This document shows positions 18,909 through 27,126 of a DNA stretch of 64,000 nucleotides, piece by piece (positions within the stretch are counted from its first letter, which is position 1; the number at the start of each line of letters is the position of its first letter). The notes under the pieces were generated by a model that had not been told where the DNA came from, ran no database searches, and worked only from the letters and a program-made list of their open reading frames with translations. A program made the translations under genes and the position numbers. Origin of the DNA: Kineosporia mesophila (GTDB lineage: Bacteria > Actinomycetota > Actinomycetes > Actinomycetales > Kineosporiaceae); NCBI RefSeq assembly GCF_021129235.1, contig NZ_JAJOMA010000006.1, positions 197,580-261,579 on the forward strand, written 5' to 3'.

Positions 18909-20175
18909 TGCGTCGCAACAGCGGTCGGTCGCGCTGCCCTGGATCCAACGACCGAGACTCCTGGCTAGTCTGGCTCTGGGTTGGATCGCTTCTTTGGTCC
19001 TCGCCTTTCTGATCGGTAGCCAGATCCATGCGAGTGAACCGGCGACCAATCAGAGCGTCTCCGTGGCGCCGACTTATGCGGTGGCTACGGAACGTTCCGT
19101 GCAACAAGTACAGACACGTGAAGGCGTCGTGGCGGGCCGTAGTGTGGTTTCAGTCCCGCCGCCAAGCAATGCCGACTCGGACGCTTCGCGCAATGTGGTC
19201 TCGGATCAGGCTGTCAAGGTAGGGGACACCGTACGGTCAGGTGACATCCTAGCTGTGGTATCCGATCGACCCGTCTTTCTATTGAAATTGGAAGTCCCCC
19301 TGTATCGGTCGCTGCATTCCGGTGATCAGGGTGAGGATGTCGCCCAACTGCAGCGAGAGCTGTCTCGGCTCGGTCTTTTCAATGGCGGGGTAACCAAAAT
19401 TTTTGACGTCTCGACCATGTCCGCAGTTTCGTCGCTTTATATTCGCGCGGGATTGTCCGCACAGACCGAACCTGCGGCAACGCAGAAGGCTGATCAAAAC
19501 GGCAAGGACGGTGGTAGCACCAAGGAAGCGCCTAAGCAGTTAGTGTGGCTGCCATTGGGAGAGATTTACTCGATCGAGCAGAACCAGGCCCAGGTGGACA
19601 CCGCTGTACGGCGGGGACGGGTCCTCGAGGGCTCTGCGCCGGTGGTCAAGCTCCGGATCGGCGGACTGCGAGTCAGTGTGCGGATCGGGGTGGACGAGAA
19701 GAGTCATTATAAGGCTGGAACCGCCGTTGTACTTTCGGCGCCGGAACTGTCCGACCAGACCTGGAGGGGAGAAGTCACCTCAGTAGGTCCTTTCGATCAG
19801 GGATCCGGAGGTGACGGGTCAGAACTCGGCCAGGTAGAGGAGGATTCTGATAGCGATTCCTCAAACTCCGGTGTCCAGGCCGAACTTCCCGGCTATGACG
19901 TCACGATCCGGCTCTCGAGTCGTCCACAGGTTCTGACGAACGGCAGGAAGGTACAGGTCCGACCTAAGGTTGCAACCAAGACCAAAAACCTGGCGGTCCC
20001 GCTGATCGCGATCCGGCAAGACTCCCGTGGCACCTACGTCCGACTGGCACCGGCTGGCGATGGCCAAGCTGCCACTGAGCTTCCGGTGACGGTGACAAGT
20101 GACGCTGATGGTTGGGCAGCGCTCGAACCGACCAAGGATCTTCAACCGGGAGACAGCGTCCAGGTGACCCCGTGA
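18901..20175 (+). CDS. membrane-fusion protein with peptidoglycan-binding domain
   Basis: A 424-residue HlyD/MacA-like adaptor. One membrane helix near residues 20-40 (LLASLALGWIASLVLAFLI) anchors it. A biotinyl-lipoyl-like half (VKVGDTVRSGDILAVVSDRPVF) is split by a PG_binding_1 domain (LHSGDQGEDVAQLQRELSRLGL) and followed by the beta-barrel region. An acidic Ser/Asp stretch (EEDSDSDSSNSG) lies near residue 325. The likely start is GTG 18901, overlapping the lipoprotein stop by 8 bases; TTG 18886 is possible. It should link the ABC permease to the cell wall in a monoderm exporter. Confidence 0.85.
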   Translation: MPDASQQRSVALPWIQRPRLLASLALGWIASLVLAFLIGSQIHASEPATNQSVSVAPTYAVATERSVQQVQTREGVVAGRSVVSVPPPSNADSDASRNVVSDQAVKVGDTVRSGDILAVVSDRPVFLLKLEVPLYRSLHSGDQGEDVAQLQRELSRLGLFNGGVTKIFDVSTMSAVSSLYIRAGLSAQTEPAATQKADQNGKDGGSTKEAPKQLVWLPLGEIYSIEQNQAQVDTAVRRGRVLEGSAPVVKLRIGGLRVSVRIGVDEKSHYKAGTAVVLSAPELSDQTWRGEVTSVGPFDQGSGGDGSELGQVEEDSDSDSSNSGVQAELPGYDVTIRLSSRPQVLTNGRKVQVRPKVATKTKNLAVPLIAIRQDSRGTYVRLAPAGDGQAATELPVTVTSDADGWAALEPTKDLQPGDSVQVTP

Positions 20176-20840
20176 GCCGTCCGCTGCTGGAACTGCGCGG
20201 AGTGAGCCGGGTGTATGGGCCACCCGAAGTCTTGGCACTCCAAGAGATCAACCTCGTGGTGCCGCGGTCAGAGTTTTTGGCCGTCACGGGGGCCTCAGGC
20301 TCGGGAAAAAGCACCATGCTGAACGTGCTCGGATTACTGGACCCACCCAGCAGCGGCGAGTACCAGGTCAATGGCCAAGACATCACAATGTTGCGGGCTC
20401 GTGAAGTGGATCAGCTGCGATCACGTCTGTTCGGGTTCGTATTCCAGGCTTCGCACATGCTGCCTGAACGCACGGTGGCTGCCAATGTGGCGTTGCCGCT
20501 ACGGATCGCGGGCGTCCCAAGAAGTACTCGCCCTGGACGCGTCTGGAAGTCGTTGGAACGAGTTGGGCTAGTGCAGCGGGCGCAGGCTCGAGCGTCGTCT
20601 TTATCCGGTGGCGAGCGGCAGCGCGCCGCTATAGCCAGGGCCCTGGTGAACGAGCCGGAGGTGCTGCTCGCCGACGAGCCCACCGGCAATCTGGATGCCG
20701 AGAATGCCGAGCGGGTTATGACAATCTTCGATGAGCTTCGGCAGGCCGGCCTGACCTTGGTGATGATTACGCACAACCAGGAACTGGCTGAGAGAGCCGA
20801 CCGTCAAGTGGTCCTTTCCGATGGGCGTTTGCTCGCATGA
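20172..20840 (+). CDS. ABC transporter ATP-binding protein, MacB/LolD type
   Basis: A 222-residue ATPase with Walker A GASGSGKST, Q-loop (FVFQAS), signature LSGGERQRAAIARAL, Walker B VLLADEPTGNLD and the switch His (MITHN). This set is typical of the MacB/LolD/FtsE group, which drive mechanotransmission and do not import. GTG 20172 overlaps the stop of the adaptor gene (GTGA), and its own stop overlaps the permease start (ATGA), so the three are translated together. Confidence 0.93.
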   Translation: MSRPLLELRGVSRVYGPPEVLALQEINLVVPRSEFLAVTGASGSGKSTMLNVLGLLDPPSSGEYQVNGQDITMLRAREVDQLRSRLFGFVFQASHMLPERTVAANVALPLRIAGVPRSTRPGRVWKSLERVGLVQRAQARASSLSGGERQRAAIARALVNEPEVLLADEPTGNLDAENAERVMTIFDELRQAGLTLVMITHNQELAERADRQVVLSDGRLLA

Positions 20841-22030
20841 TCCGTTCAGCCTGGACCCAGTTCAGCGATCTTTTGGGTGATGTCCTTGACGGACTGCTCA
20901 CCCGTCCTGGCAGGTTCTTTCTATTGATTGCTATGTTCGCCATTGGTTCGGGCGGATTCGTTGCGGCTGCGGGGATCAGCAGAAGCGCCGCAGACCAGAT
21001 CACCAGCCGACTCACTCCCTCGGACTTGGACCAGGTGATGATTCGGGAGGCTGACCCGGGAGATCTGCCCGAGCAGGCAGAAAGCCGCGTGCAAGCAGTG
21101 AACGTTGTACGTGCAGCTGGAACGGCCTGGCCGGTGGAACCGGGAACAGTTTCGCTAAGTGGGCTGCCCGAGCGTGCATCGACAGAAACTACGACGATGG
21201 CTGCGCCAGTTTATGGGGCTGGCCCTTCCTGGCTCAAGGTTCAGGAAGCCGTGGTTATACCGGCCGGGGCTGTCGATCATTTGGCTGGAGATTCCGCGGA
21301 CCATGTGGCAGTCGTCGGGGCACAATTGAGTCGCCGGATGAATCTGGCCTCCGCAGGTCCAGGCGCCAAGATTTGGGTAAATGGCCGATCATTTGACCTC
21401 GTCGGAGTGCTGGAATCCAGCGGCCGCGACGCCACACTCGGGCAAGCCCTCATCATCTCTCCTGGCGCGATCCGAGAGCTAGTGCCGACGGCGACGGGGG
21501 TGGTCACCGTGCGCACGATGGTCGGGGCAGCTTCCGCAGTTTCGAAGATGATCGCGACGACGGTCCGTCCGGATGCGCCGGGCCTGCTGCAGGTGGACCC
21601 AGTTGTCGACCTTGCCAACCTACGTCGTGGGGTAGCCACCGATCTGGACCGCAGCGTTGCGACTCTGTCTTTCCTTGTACTTGCCTTCGCAGCTCTGACT
21701 TGTGGCAACGCCATGGTTGTAACGGTCATAGCTAGAACCGGCGAGATCGGGCTGAGGCGCGCGATGGGTGCATCGCGAACCGGTGTGGCGGCATTGTTCC
21801 TAACCGAGGGGGTGGTGACTGGCGTGGCAGGTGGACTGCTGGGCAGCGTGCTGGGGCTAGCCGCAGTTCTCGGCGTGGCCGAGGCTCGCGGGTGGGCACC
21901 AGTGGCCAGTCTCCTCACCGTTCCAATGGGCCCGTTACTGGGGCTTCTTGTCGGTGTAGTCGCGGCTCTCTATCCCGCGATGCGGGCCGCCGCGATTCCC
22001 CCGGCACAAGCTGTCCGGCACACCGCCTAA
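20837..22030 (+). CDS. ABC permease, FtsX/MacB type
   Basis: A 397-residue permease with the MacB layout: one N-terminal helix (about residues 26-50), a large extracytoplasmic domain of some 210 residues, then three C-terminal helices (about 280-300, 325-350, 365-385) with the FtsX motif GEIGLRRAMGASRTGVAALFL. Permeases of this kind move substrates from the outer face of the membrane or signal through it. With the upstream ATPase and adaptor it completes a three-part exporter; the secreted protein or a related peptide is the likely substrate (inference). Confidence 0.9.
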   Translation: MIRSAWTQFSDLLGDVLDGLLTRPGRFFLLIAMFAIGSGGFVAAAGISRSAADQITSRLTPSDLDQVMIREADPGDLPEQAESRVQAVNVVRAAGTAWPVEPGTVSLSGLPERASTETTTMAAPVYGAGPSWLKVQEAVVIPAGAVDHLAGDSADHVAVVGAQLSRRMNLASAGPGAKIWVNGRSFDLVGVLESSGRDATLGQALIISPGAIRELVPTATGVVTVRTMVGAASAVSKMIATTVRPDAPGLLQVDPVVDLANLRRGVATDLDRSVATLSFLVLAFAALTCGNAMVVTVIARTGEIGLRRAMGASRTGVAALFLTEGVVTGVAGGLLGSVLGLAAVLGVAEARGWAPVASLLTVPMGPLLGLLVGVVAALYPAMRAAAIPPAQAVRHTA

Positions 22031-22104
22031 GCCCCTAAGTAGCTGGCGACCCAGGATCGGAGCGTGTGGGGCATGTGAGGTTCCCCGAAAGGGTGGACAG
22101 ATGG

Positions 22105-22247
22105 TTAAGTAGCGTTAGCTGTGCCTGTCAGGGGCTGTTCGTAGCGGATGGGGCTGAGCCCTCCTGCTCCTGAGTGAAGACGTTCATGTTTGAACCGTTG
22201 GATTCATGTGTCAACTCCAGCAACGAGTTCCGTCTTGGCGGTTACGA
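22105..22247 (-). pseudogene. IS3-family transposase, C-terminal remnant
   Basis: The minus strand reads VTAKTELVAGVDT, a TGA where Trp is expected, then IQRFKHERLHSGAGGLSP, IRYEQ and a stop at 22105. KTEL...W..RFNHERLHS..GY.SP..YE is the end of OrfB in IS3-type elements. The distance between KTEL and RLHS is shortened, so there is also an internal deletion. It marks the right side of the island. Confidence 0.75.
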
Positions 22248-22535
22248 GGCTAGGCCGCGTATTTCCGTAACGGCAACTCTGCGCGGAAGTTCTTCACGAT
22301 CGACAGTTGCGTCCATGAGCGTCTTGCGATCTTCGACAATCGCAAGTGCGATATACCGGGCCGTCGGTGGGGCGAGCGCTATGACGGCGCCTGGTTGCCA
22401 CACCCGGGGTGTTCCGCCAATCTGGAAACGTCCGCAGGGTGGCAGCGCATGCCAGTCATTGAACGATTGCGGTAGGCCGTGTGCGCGAGAAGCGCGTGCA
22501 CGGCTTGACGGGCGGGGGCTGGAAACGGAGCCCAT
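22242..22535 (-). CDS. doubtful open frame, function unknown
   Basis: A 97-residue frame on the minus strand with a protein-like C-terminal two thirds (QPGAVIALAPPTARYIALAI, VAVTEIRGL) and a poor N-terminus. It ends inside the IS3 remnant. It may be a remnant of an older gene or chance. No ribosome site was found at its start. The rest of 22031-22595 shows no other gene apart from the IS3 piece. Confidence 0.25.
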   Translation of the reverse strand: MGSVSSPRPSSRARASRAHGLPQSFNDWHALPPCGRFQIGGTPRVWQPGAVIALAPPTARYIALAIVEDRKTLMDATVDREELPRRVAVTEIRGLAS

Positions 22536-22595
22536 GGGCCACCGCGCCAGTCCCCGACCCTACTGAGGACGTGGTGGGGAAGGAGGCGGTCGGCG

Positions 22596-23459
22596 ATGAC
22601 TTCAACCCCTCCCACCTGGGGTAAGGCTGAAAGACTCGATGCCGGGCAGATGGCCGATGAGCTCCACACCCGGACCGGGACGCGGCTCGTGGTGGAGGGG
22701 CCATGCGCCGGTGGGGAAGTGGGCGCGGCCTTCGTGCGCTGGGAAGACGGCCACCGGTCAGTGCTCAAGTGGCGTCCGCACAGCAGGAAGGCCGATCTGC
22801 TGCGGGGTCCGCTCGCGGTCTGCGAAGCGGCCCGGACAGCGGGTATCCCGGCTCCGGGAACAGAACTCGTGGAACAGGTCGGGCACGCCGTGGTCATGGT
22901 GCAGGAGCTCAGGCCCGGCACCCAGCTCGACCATCTCGACGAGAGCCTTCTTCGCCAGGTACTGGACATCAATGACCGGCAGAAAGACCTGCTCGTCGAC
23001 CGTCCAGACATCCCCCAGATCCAGCTGTTCCTGCAGGATGACGGGCCCGGATACTGCCTGCACGAACCACTCAGGCAATACAGCAAACGCACTGCGGCCC
23101 TGGAGCGCCGCATCCGCGAGGTCGCCCCGGACGCCGCCAGGCACCACGACGCCGTTCACCTGGACTTTCACCCGGGCAATCTGCTGGCCGAAGACGGCTC
23201 GATCACCGGTCTCGTCGACTGGGACGGCGCCGGCCGTGGAGACCACCGCCTCGACCTGGTCACTCTCTACTTCGGCGCGCACCACCAGAACCAGCCCCTG
23301 GAAACCTCGATGCTCGACGGCGTCCTCAAGCGCATCCCCGACGACGAACTCAAACCCCTCTGGGCCCACATGAGCCTGCGCCTGACTGACTGGGCCATCC
23401 GGCACCACACCGACGATGACGTGAATCATTGGCTCGACCTCGCCGAGCAATGCCTTTGA
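22596..23459 (+). CDS. aminoglycoside phosphotransferase-family kinase
   Basis: A 287-residue small-molecule kinase of the APH fold. The catalytic loop HLDFHPGNLL (H-x-D-x4-N) and the metal-binding LVDWDGAGRGD (DFG equivalent) are intact. The nucleotide-binding lysine is probably in SVLKWRP. AAGGAGG precedes ATG 22596. Family members phosphorylate aminoglycosides, other antibiotics or metabolites, so resistance cannot be assumed. It sits just right of the island, with GC back near normal, and ends before a strong two-way terminator. Confidence 0.88.
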   Translation: MTSTPPTWGKAERLDAGQMADELHTRTGTRLVVEGPCAGGEVGAAFVRWEDGHRSVLKWRPHSRKADLLRGPLAVCEAARTAGIPAPGTELVEQVGHAVVMVQELRPGTQLDHLDESLLRQVLDINDRQKDLLVDRPDIPQIQLFLQDDGPGYCLHEPLRQYSKRTAALERRIREVAPDAARHHDAVHLDFHPGNLLAEDGSITGLVDWDGAGRGDHRLDLVTLYFGAHHQNQPLETSMLDGVLKRIPDDELKPLWAHMSLRLTDWAIRHHTDDDVNHWLDLAEQCL

Positions 23460-23483
23460 AGTGAGAGTTACCGCAAACAACGA

Positions 23484-23520
23484 GAGGACGCCGACCGCAC
23501 CAGGTGCGGTCGGCGTCCTC
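23484..23520. terminator. bidirectional terminator between the kinase gene and ileS
   Basis: A perfect 16-base-pair stem (23484-23499 with 23505-23520, GAGGACGC... and ...GCGTCCTC) and a 5-base loop, placed between two convergent genes. Confidence 0.88.
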
Positions 23521-23531
23521 AGTTGTGGTTG

Positions 23532-26500
23532 TCAGGCCCTGGTGACCGAGACGGTGACGTCCACCTCGCCCGCGACCCCGGCGAAACCGCCGGTCAGCGG
23601 CTCGGAGCTGAGCTCCACAGCATCGGCCAGCACCTCACCGGCCACGAACTCCTGGTGGGTGCGCACCGCGTCGAGAACCTCCGACGGGCCGCTGACCACC
23701 AGGTTGATGCGGTCGGAGATGTCCAGGTCGGCGTCGCGCCGGGCCTGCTGCACGACCCGGACCACGTCGCGGGCCAGGCCCTCGACCTCGAGCTCGGGCG
23801 TGACCTCGGTGTCCAGGGCGATCGTGACGCCGCGCTGGGTCTCGACGACCCAGCCCGAGCGGGGGAGCTCGGTCACGACGACCTCGTCGTTGGTCACGTC
23901 GACCAGCGCGCCCTCGAACTCGACCTTCACCACGCCGTCGGTGCGCAGGGCGGCGACCACGTCGTCCGCCGGCAGCGCCGCCAGCGACTTGGCCACGCCC
24001 TGCGTCTGCTTGCCGAAACGCTTGCCCAGAGCCCGGAAGTTGGGCTTGATCTCGACGTCGACGACCGCGCCGGCGGCAGCCAGCGTGTCGAGGTTCTTGA
24101 CGTTGAGCTCCTCGGCGATGTCGTCGAGCAGAGCCTGCGACAGCGTCACGCCGCCCGGCAATCCGACATAGGCCGTGGCCAGGGGCTGACGCACGCGCAC
24201 CTTCGACGCCTTACGCGCCGCCCGGCCGGCTTCGACGGCGTTACGGGCGGTGCGCACCTCCTCCGACAGCGCCGCACTCATCAGCGACACGTCGGCGGTC
24301 GGCCAGTCGGCCAGGTGCACCGATTCGGCGGCCGAGGCGTTGCCCGGCCGCACGACCAGCTGCCAGACCTCCTCGGTGATGAACGGGACGATCGGCGCGA
24401 GCAGCCGGGTCAGCACATCGAGGCACTCGTACAGCGTGACGAGCGCGTCCATGTCGCCGTCCCAGAACCGCTGACGCGAGCGCCGCACGTACCAGTTCGA
24501 CAGGTCGTCGACGAAATCGCCCAGGACGCGGCCGGTTCCGGCGGTGTCGTAGTTCTCCAGCTTCTGGTCGACGTCGCGCGCCAGCGCGTGCAGCTCACCC
24601 AGCACCCAGCGGTCGAGGGTGTTGCGCTCGCGGACCGGCTTGGCCTCGGAGGGCTTCCAGTCCACGTGGCTGGCGTACAGCGAGAAGAACGACGCCGTGC
24701 TCCAGTAGGTGGCCAGCAGCTTGCGGGTGATCTCGTCGAGCGGGCCCGGACCCACGCGGCGCGGCGACCAGGGTGAGCCGGAGCAGGCCATGAACCAGCG
24801 CAGGGCGTCGGCACCGTGGTCGTCCATCAGCGGGATGGGGGCCAGGATGTTGCCCAGGTGCTTGCTCATCTTGCGGCCGTCCTCGGCCATGATGTGGCCC
24901 AGGCAGACCACGTTCTCGTACGGAGAACGGTCGAACACCAGCGTGCCGACGGCCATCAGCGAGTAGAACCAGCCCCGGGTCTGGTCGATCGCCTCGGCGA
25001 TGTACTGCGCCGGGTAACGACTTTCGAGGGCCTTCTCACTGCCGGGCACGTGCGGGTAGCCGATCGCGGCGAAGGGCATGGCGCCGGAGTCGTACCAGGC
25101 GTCGATGACCTCGGGAACCCGGGTGGCCGTCTCGCCGCAGGACGGGCAGTCGAAGGTGATCTCGTCGATGAACGGACGGTGCGGGTCCAGTTCCGAGAGG
25201 TCGCGGCCCGTCAGCTCGCCGAGCTCCTTGCGCGACCCGATCGCCGTGACGTGCTCGTCCGGGCCGGAGCAGCGCCACAGGGGGAGTGGGGTGCCCCAGT
25301 AACGGCTGCGCGAGAGCGCCCAGTCGATGTTGTTCTCCAGCCAGTCGCCGAAGCGGCCGTGCTTGATGTGCTCCGGGAACCAGTTGGTCTGCTCGTTCTC
25401 CCGCAGCAGCTGGTCGCGCACCGTGGTGGTGCGGATGTACCAGGCGGGCTGCGCGTAGTACATCAGCGGCGTGTGGCATCGCCAGCAGTGCGGGTACGAG
25501 TGCTCGAAGCGCTGCGATCGGAACAGCACGCCGCGCTTCTTCATGTCCATGATCAGCGGTTCGTCGGCGTCCTTGAAGAACAGGCCGCCCACCATCGGCA
25601 CGTCGTCCTTGAAGTGGCCGTTGCCCGCGACCGGGTTCACCACGGGCAGCTCGTTGGCCCGGGCGACGATGAGGTCGTCGGCGCCGAAGGCCGGGGCCTG
25701 GTGCACGAGACCCGTACCGTCGGCGGTGGTGACGTATTCAGCGAGGACGACGCGGTGCGCGTCGGGGATGTCGATGAGATCGAACGGACGCTGGTAGTGC
25801 AGGCCTTCCAGCTCCCGGCCGGGCAGCTCAGCGAGCACCTCGGAGTCTTCACCCAGCACGGCGACCCGCAGCGGCTCGGCGACGACGAACGTCCCCTTGT
25901 CGTTCCTCGCGAGCTGGTAGGCGACGTCGGGGTGCACCGCGACGGCGGTGTTCGACACCAGCGTCCACGGGGTGGTCGTCCAGATCAGCAGCTCGGCGTC
26001 GGTATGGCCGGCCAGCGGCTCGACCAGCGGGAACCGCACGTAGACCGAGGGGTCCTTGACGTTCTCGTAGCCCTGCGCGACCTCGTGGTCGGACAGCGCC
26101 GTGCCGCAACGCGGGCAGTACGGCGTGACCCGGAAGTCTTCGTTCAGGCGGCCGTCGGTGTGGATCTTCTTCAGCGACCACCAGACGCTGTCCACGTACT
26201 CCGGGGACATCGTCTCGTACGGGTTGTCGAGGTCGATCCAGTAGCCCATGCGCTCGGTGAGCTGGGCGAACTCGCCCACGTGCCGGGTCACCGAGGTGCG
26301 GCAGCGCTCGTTGAAGAACGCGATGCCGACCTTCTCGATATCGGGCTTGCCGGAGAGGTTGAGCTCCTTCTCCACGGCCAGCTCGACGGGCAGGCCGTGA
26401 CAGTCCCAGCCGGCCTGGCGGGGTACGGAGTACCCCTTCATCGTGCGGTAGCGCGGGAAGAGGTCCTTGAACACGCGCGCCTCGACGTGGTGCGTGCCCG

Positions 26501-26684
26501 GGGAACCGTTCGCGGTCGGCGGGCCCTCGTAGAAGACCCAGCTCGCGCCGTCCTTCGTCCGCTCCAGGGTGCGCTCGAAGATCCGGTTCTGCTTCCACCA
26601 GTCGATGATCTTGTGATCGGTGGCGGGCAGGTCGATCCGCGTGGGAAGGCTGGCGAAGGGGGTGGCGAACGTCTGTTCGGCCAT
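23532..26684 (-). CDS. ileS: isoleucyl-tRNA synthetase
   Basis: Class I aaRS of 1050 residues that charges tRNA-Ile. The HIGH-type motif reads GTHH (63-66, after PPTANGSP) and the KMSKS loop is KMSKH near 605-609. The CP1 editing domain lies between them and an anticodon-binding domain plus C-terminal extension follow. Length and motif variants fit the eukaryote-like IleS type found in mycobacteria, which is linked to low mupirocin sensitivity. ATG 26684 is preceded by AGGAG. The start at 26714 would cover this site. Expression is probably controlled by the T-box leader just upstream. Confidence 0.97.
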   Translation of the reverse strand: MAEQTFATPFASLPTRIDLPATDHKIIDWWKQNRIFERTLERTKDGASWVFYEGPPTANGSPGTHHVEARVFKDLFPRYRTMKGYSVPRQAGWDCHGLPVELAVEKELNLSGKPDIEKVGIAFFNERCRTSVTRHVGEFAQLTERMGYWIDLDNPYETMSPEYVDSVWWSLKKIHTDGRLNEDFRVTPYCPRCGTALSDHEVAQGYENVKDPSVYVRFPLVEPLAGHTDAELLIWTTTPWTLVSNTAVAVHPDVAYQLARNDKGTFVVAEPLRVAVLGEDSEVLAELPGRELEGLHYQRPFDLIDIPDAHRVVLAEYVTTADGTGLVHQAPAFGADDLIVARANELPVVNPVAGNGHFKDDVPMVGGLFFKDADEPLIMDMKKRGVLFRSQRFEHSYPHCWRCHTPLMYYAQPAWYIRTTTVRDQLLRENEQTNWFPEHIKHGRFGDWLENNIDWALSRSRYWGTPLPLWRCSGPDEHVTAIGSRKELGELTGRDLSELDPHRPFIDEITFDCPSCGETATRVPEVIDAWYDSGAMPFAAIGYPHVPGSEKALESRYPAQYIAEAIDQTRGWFYSLMAVGTLVFDRSPYENVVCLGHIMAEDGRKMSKHLGNILAPIPLMDDHGADALRWFMACSGSPWSPRRVGPGPLDEITRKLLATYWSTASFFSLYASHVDWKPSEAKPVRERNTLDRWVLGELHALARDVDQKLENYDTAGTGRVLGDFVDDLSNWYVRRSRQRFWDGDMDALVTLYECLDVLTRLLAPIVPFITEEVWQLVVRPGNASAAESVHLADWPTADVSLMSAALSEEVRTARNAVEAGRAARKASKVRVRQPLATAYVGLPGGVTLSQALLDDIAEELNVKNLDTLAAAGAVVDVEIKPNFRALGKRFGKQTQGVAKSLAALPADDVVAALRTDGVVKVEFEGALVDVTNDEVVVTELPRSGWVVETQRGVTIALDTEVTPELEVEGLARDVVRVVQQARRDADLDISDRINLVVSGPSEVLDAVRTHQEFVAGEVLADAVELSSEPLTGGFAGVAGEVDVTVSVTRA

Positions 26685-26689
26685 CGGGC

Positions 26690-26902
26690 GCACTCCTGGT
26701 TCGTCGGCTCGCATGAGGCATGGGACTCATGCGGGGACGAAGCTGTGCGGCTCCGCGGTACCACCCCGCTTGCACCCACCACCTGCGTGGATGCCGCTCG
26801 AAAGCCGCGATGACGTGCGGCGATTCCGTCCGGTTCTACTGGGAGGCCTGCGGCCCCTGTTCTTCCGGAGGCTCCCCGGTGATGGCCGGATCGGTGCCTT
26901 TA
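26690..26902 (-). promoter_or_regulatory. T-box riboswitch of ileS
   Basis: The minus strand carries the T-box core GGGGTGGTACCGCGG at about 26751-26766, whose bulge pairs with the uncharged tRNA acceptor end. Upstream is the conserved AGCCTCCGGAAGAAC block and, before that, an ATC Ile codon in a short stem I (GGCCATCACCGGGG). No terminator run of T follows; the 3' part instead reaches the ileS ribosome site. This is the short-stem, translation-type T-box known for actinobacterial ileS. A -10 element TATAGT lies at 26908-26913. Confidence 0.88.
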
Positions 26903-26974
26903 CGTCAACTATACGCGCGGCGGCAAGTCGAAATGAGGGACGAGGTGGCTGGCGCGGCGCGCACCATCCCCTTC

Positions 26975-27023
26975 GTTCGTGATCATGCAAAACCTTCCCG
27001 GGAGGTTTTGCATGATCACGAAC
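26975..27023. repeat. 49-base inverted repeat
   Basis: Perfect 21-base arms (26975-26995 and 27003-27023; GTTCGTGATCATGC... and its complement) flank TCCCGGG. It lies between the divergent ileS leader and gltX promoter. There is no T-run, so it is not a typical terminator. It could be a repeat-family palindrome or an operator. Confidence 0.85.
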
Positions 27024-27061
27024 AGGGACGAGGGAGTCGCAGGGCCAGGGCGACTACCATC

Positions 27062-27097
27062 GTGGACGTGTCCGCAACCGGTTGTGGACACGTCCAC
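27062..27097. promoter_or_regulatory. 36-base palindrome before gltX
   Basis: Arms 27062-27079 and 27080-27097 (GTGGACGTGTCCGCAACC and its complement with one G-T) meet with no spacer, 30 bases before the gltX start. It may be an operator or a leader hairpin. No known regulator motif was recognised. Confidence 0.7.
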
Positions 27098-27126
27098 CGG
27101 TAGACGCTCTCAAGGACTGGACCCCA

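Noticed and set aside
22174-22566. Plus-strand frame of 130 residues left of the APH kinase
   Set aside because: Antisense to the IS3 remnant, Ser/Arg-rich, overlaps no ribosome site and has no protein-like pattern.
22596-23459. Calling the APH-type kinase an antibiotic resistance gene
   Set aside because: The family also includes many metabolic kinases; motifs alone do not give the substrate.
24816-26813. Long plus-strand open frame opposite ileS
   Set aside because: Shadow of the ileS frame; no ribosome site and no recognisable motif.
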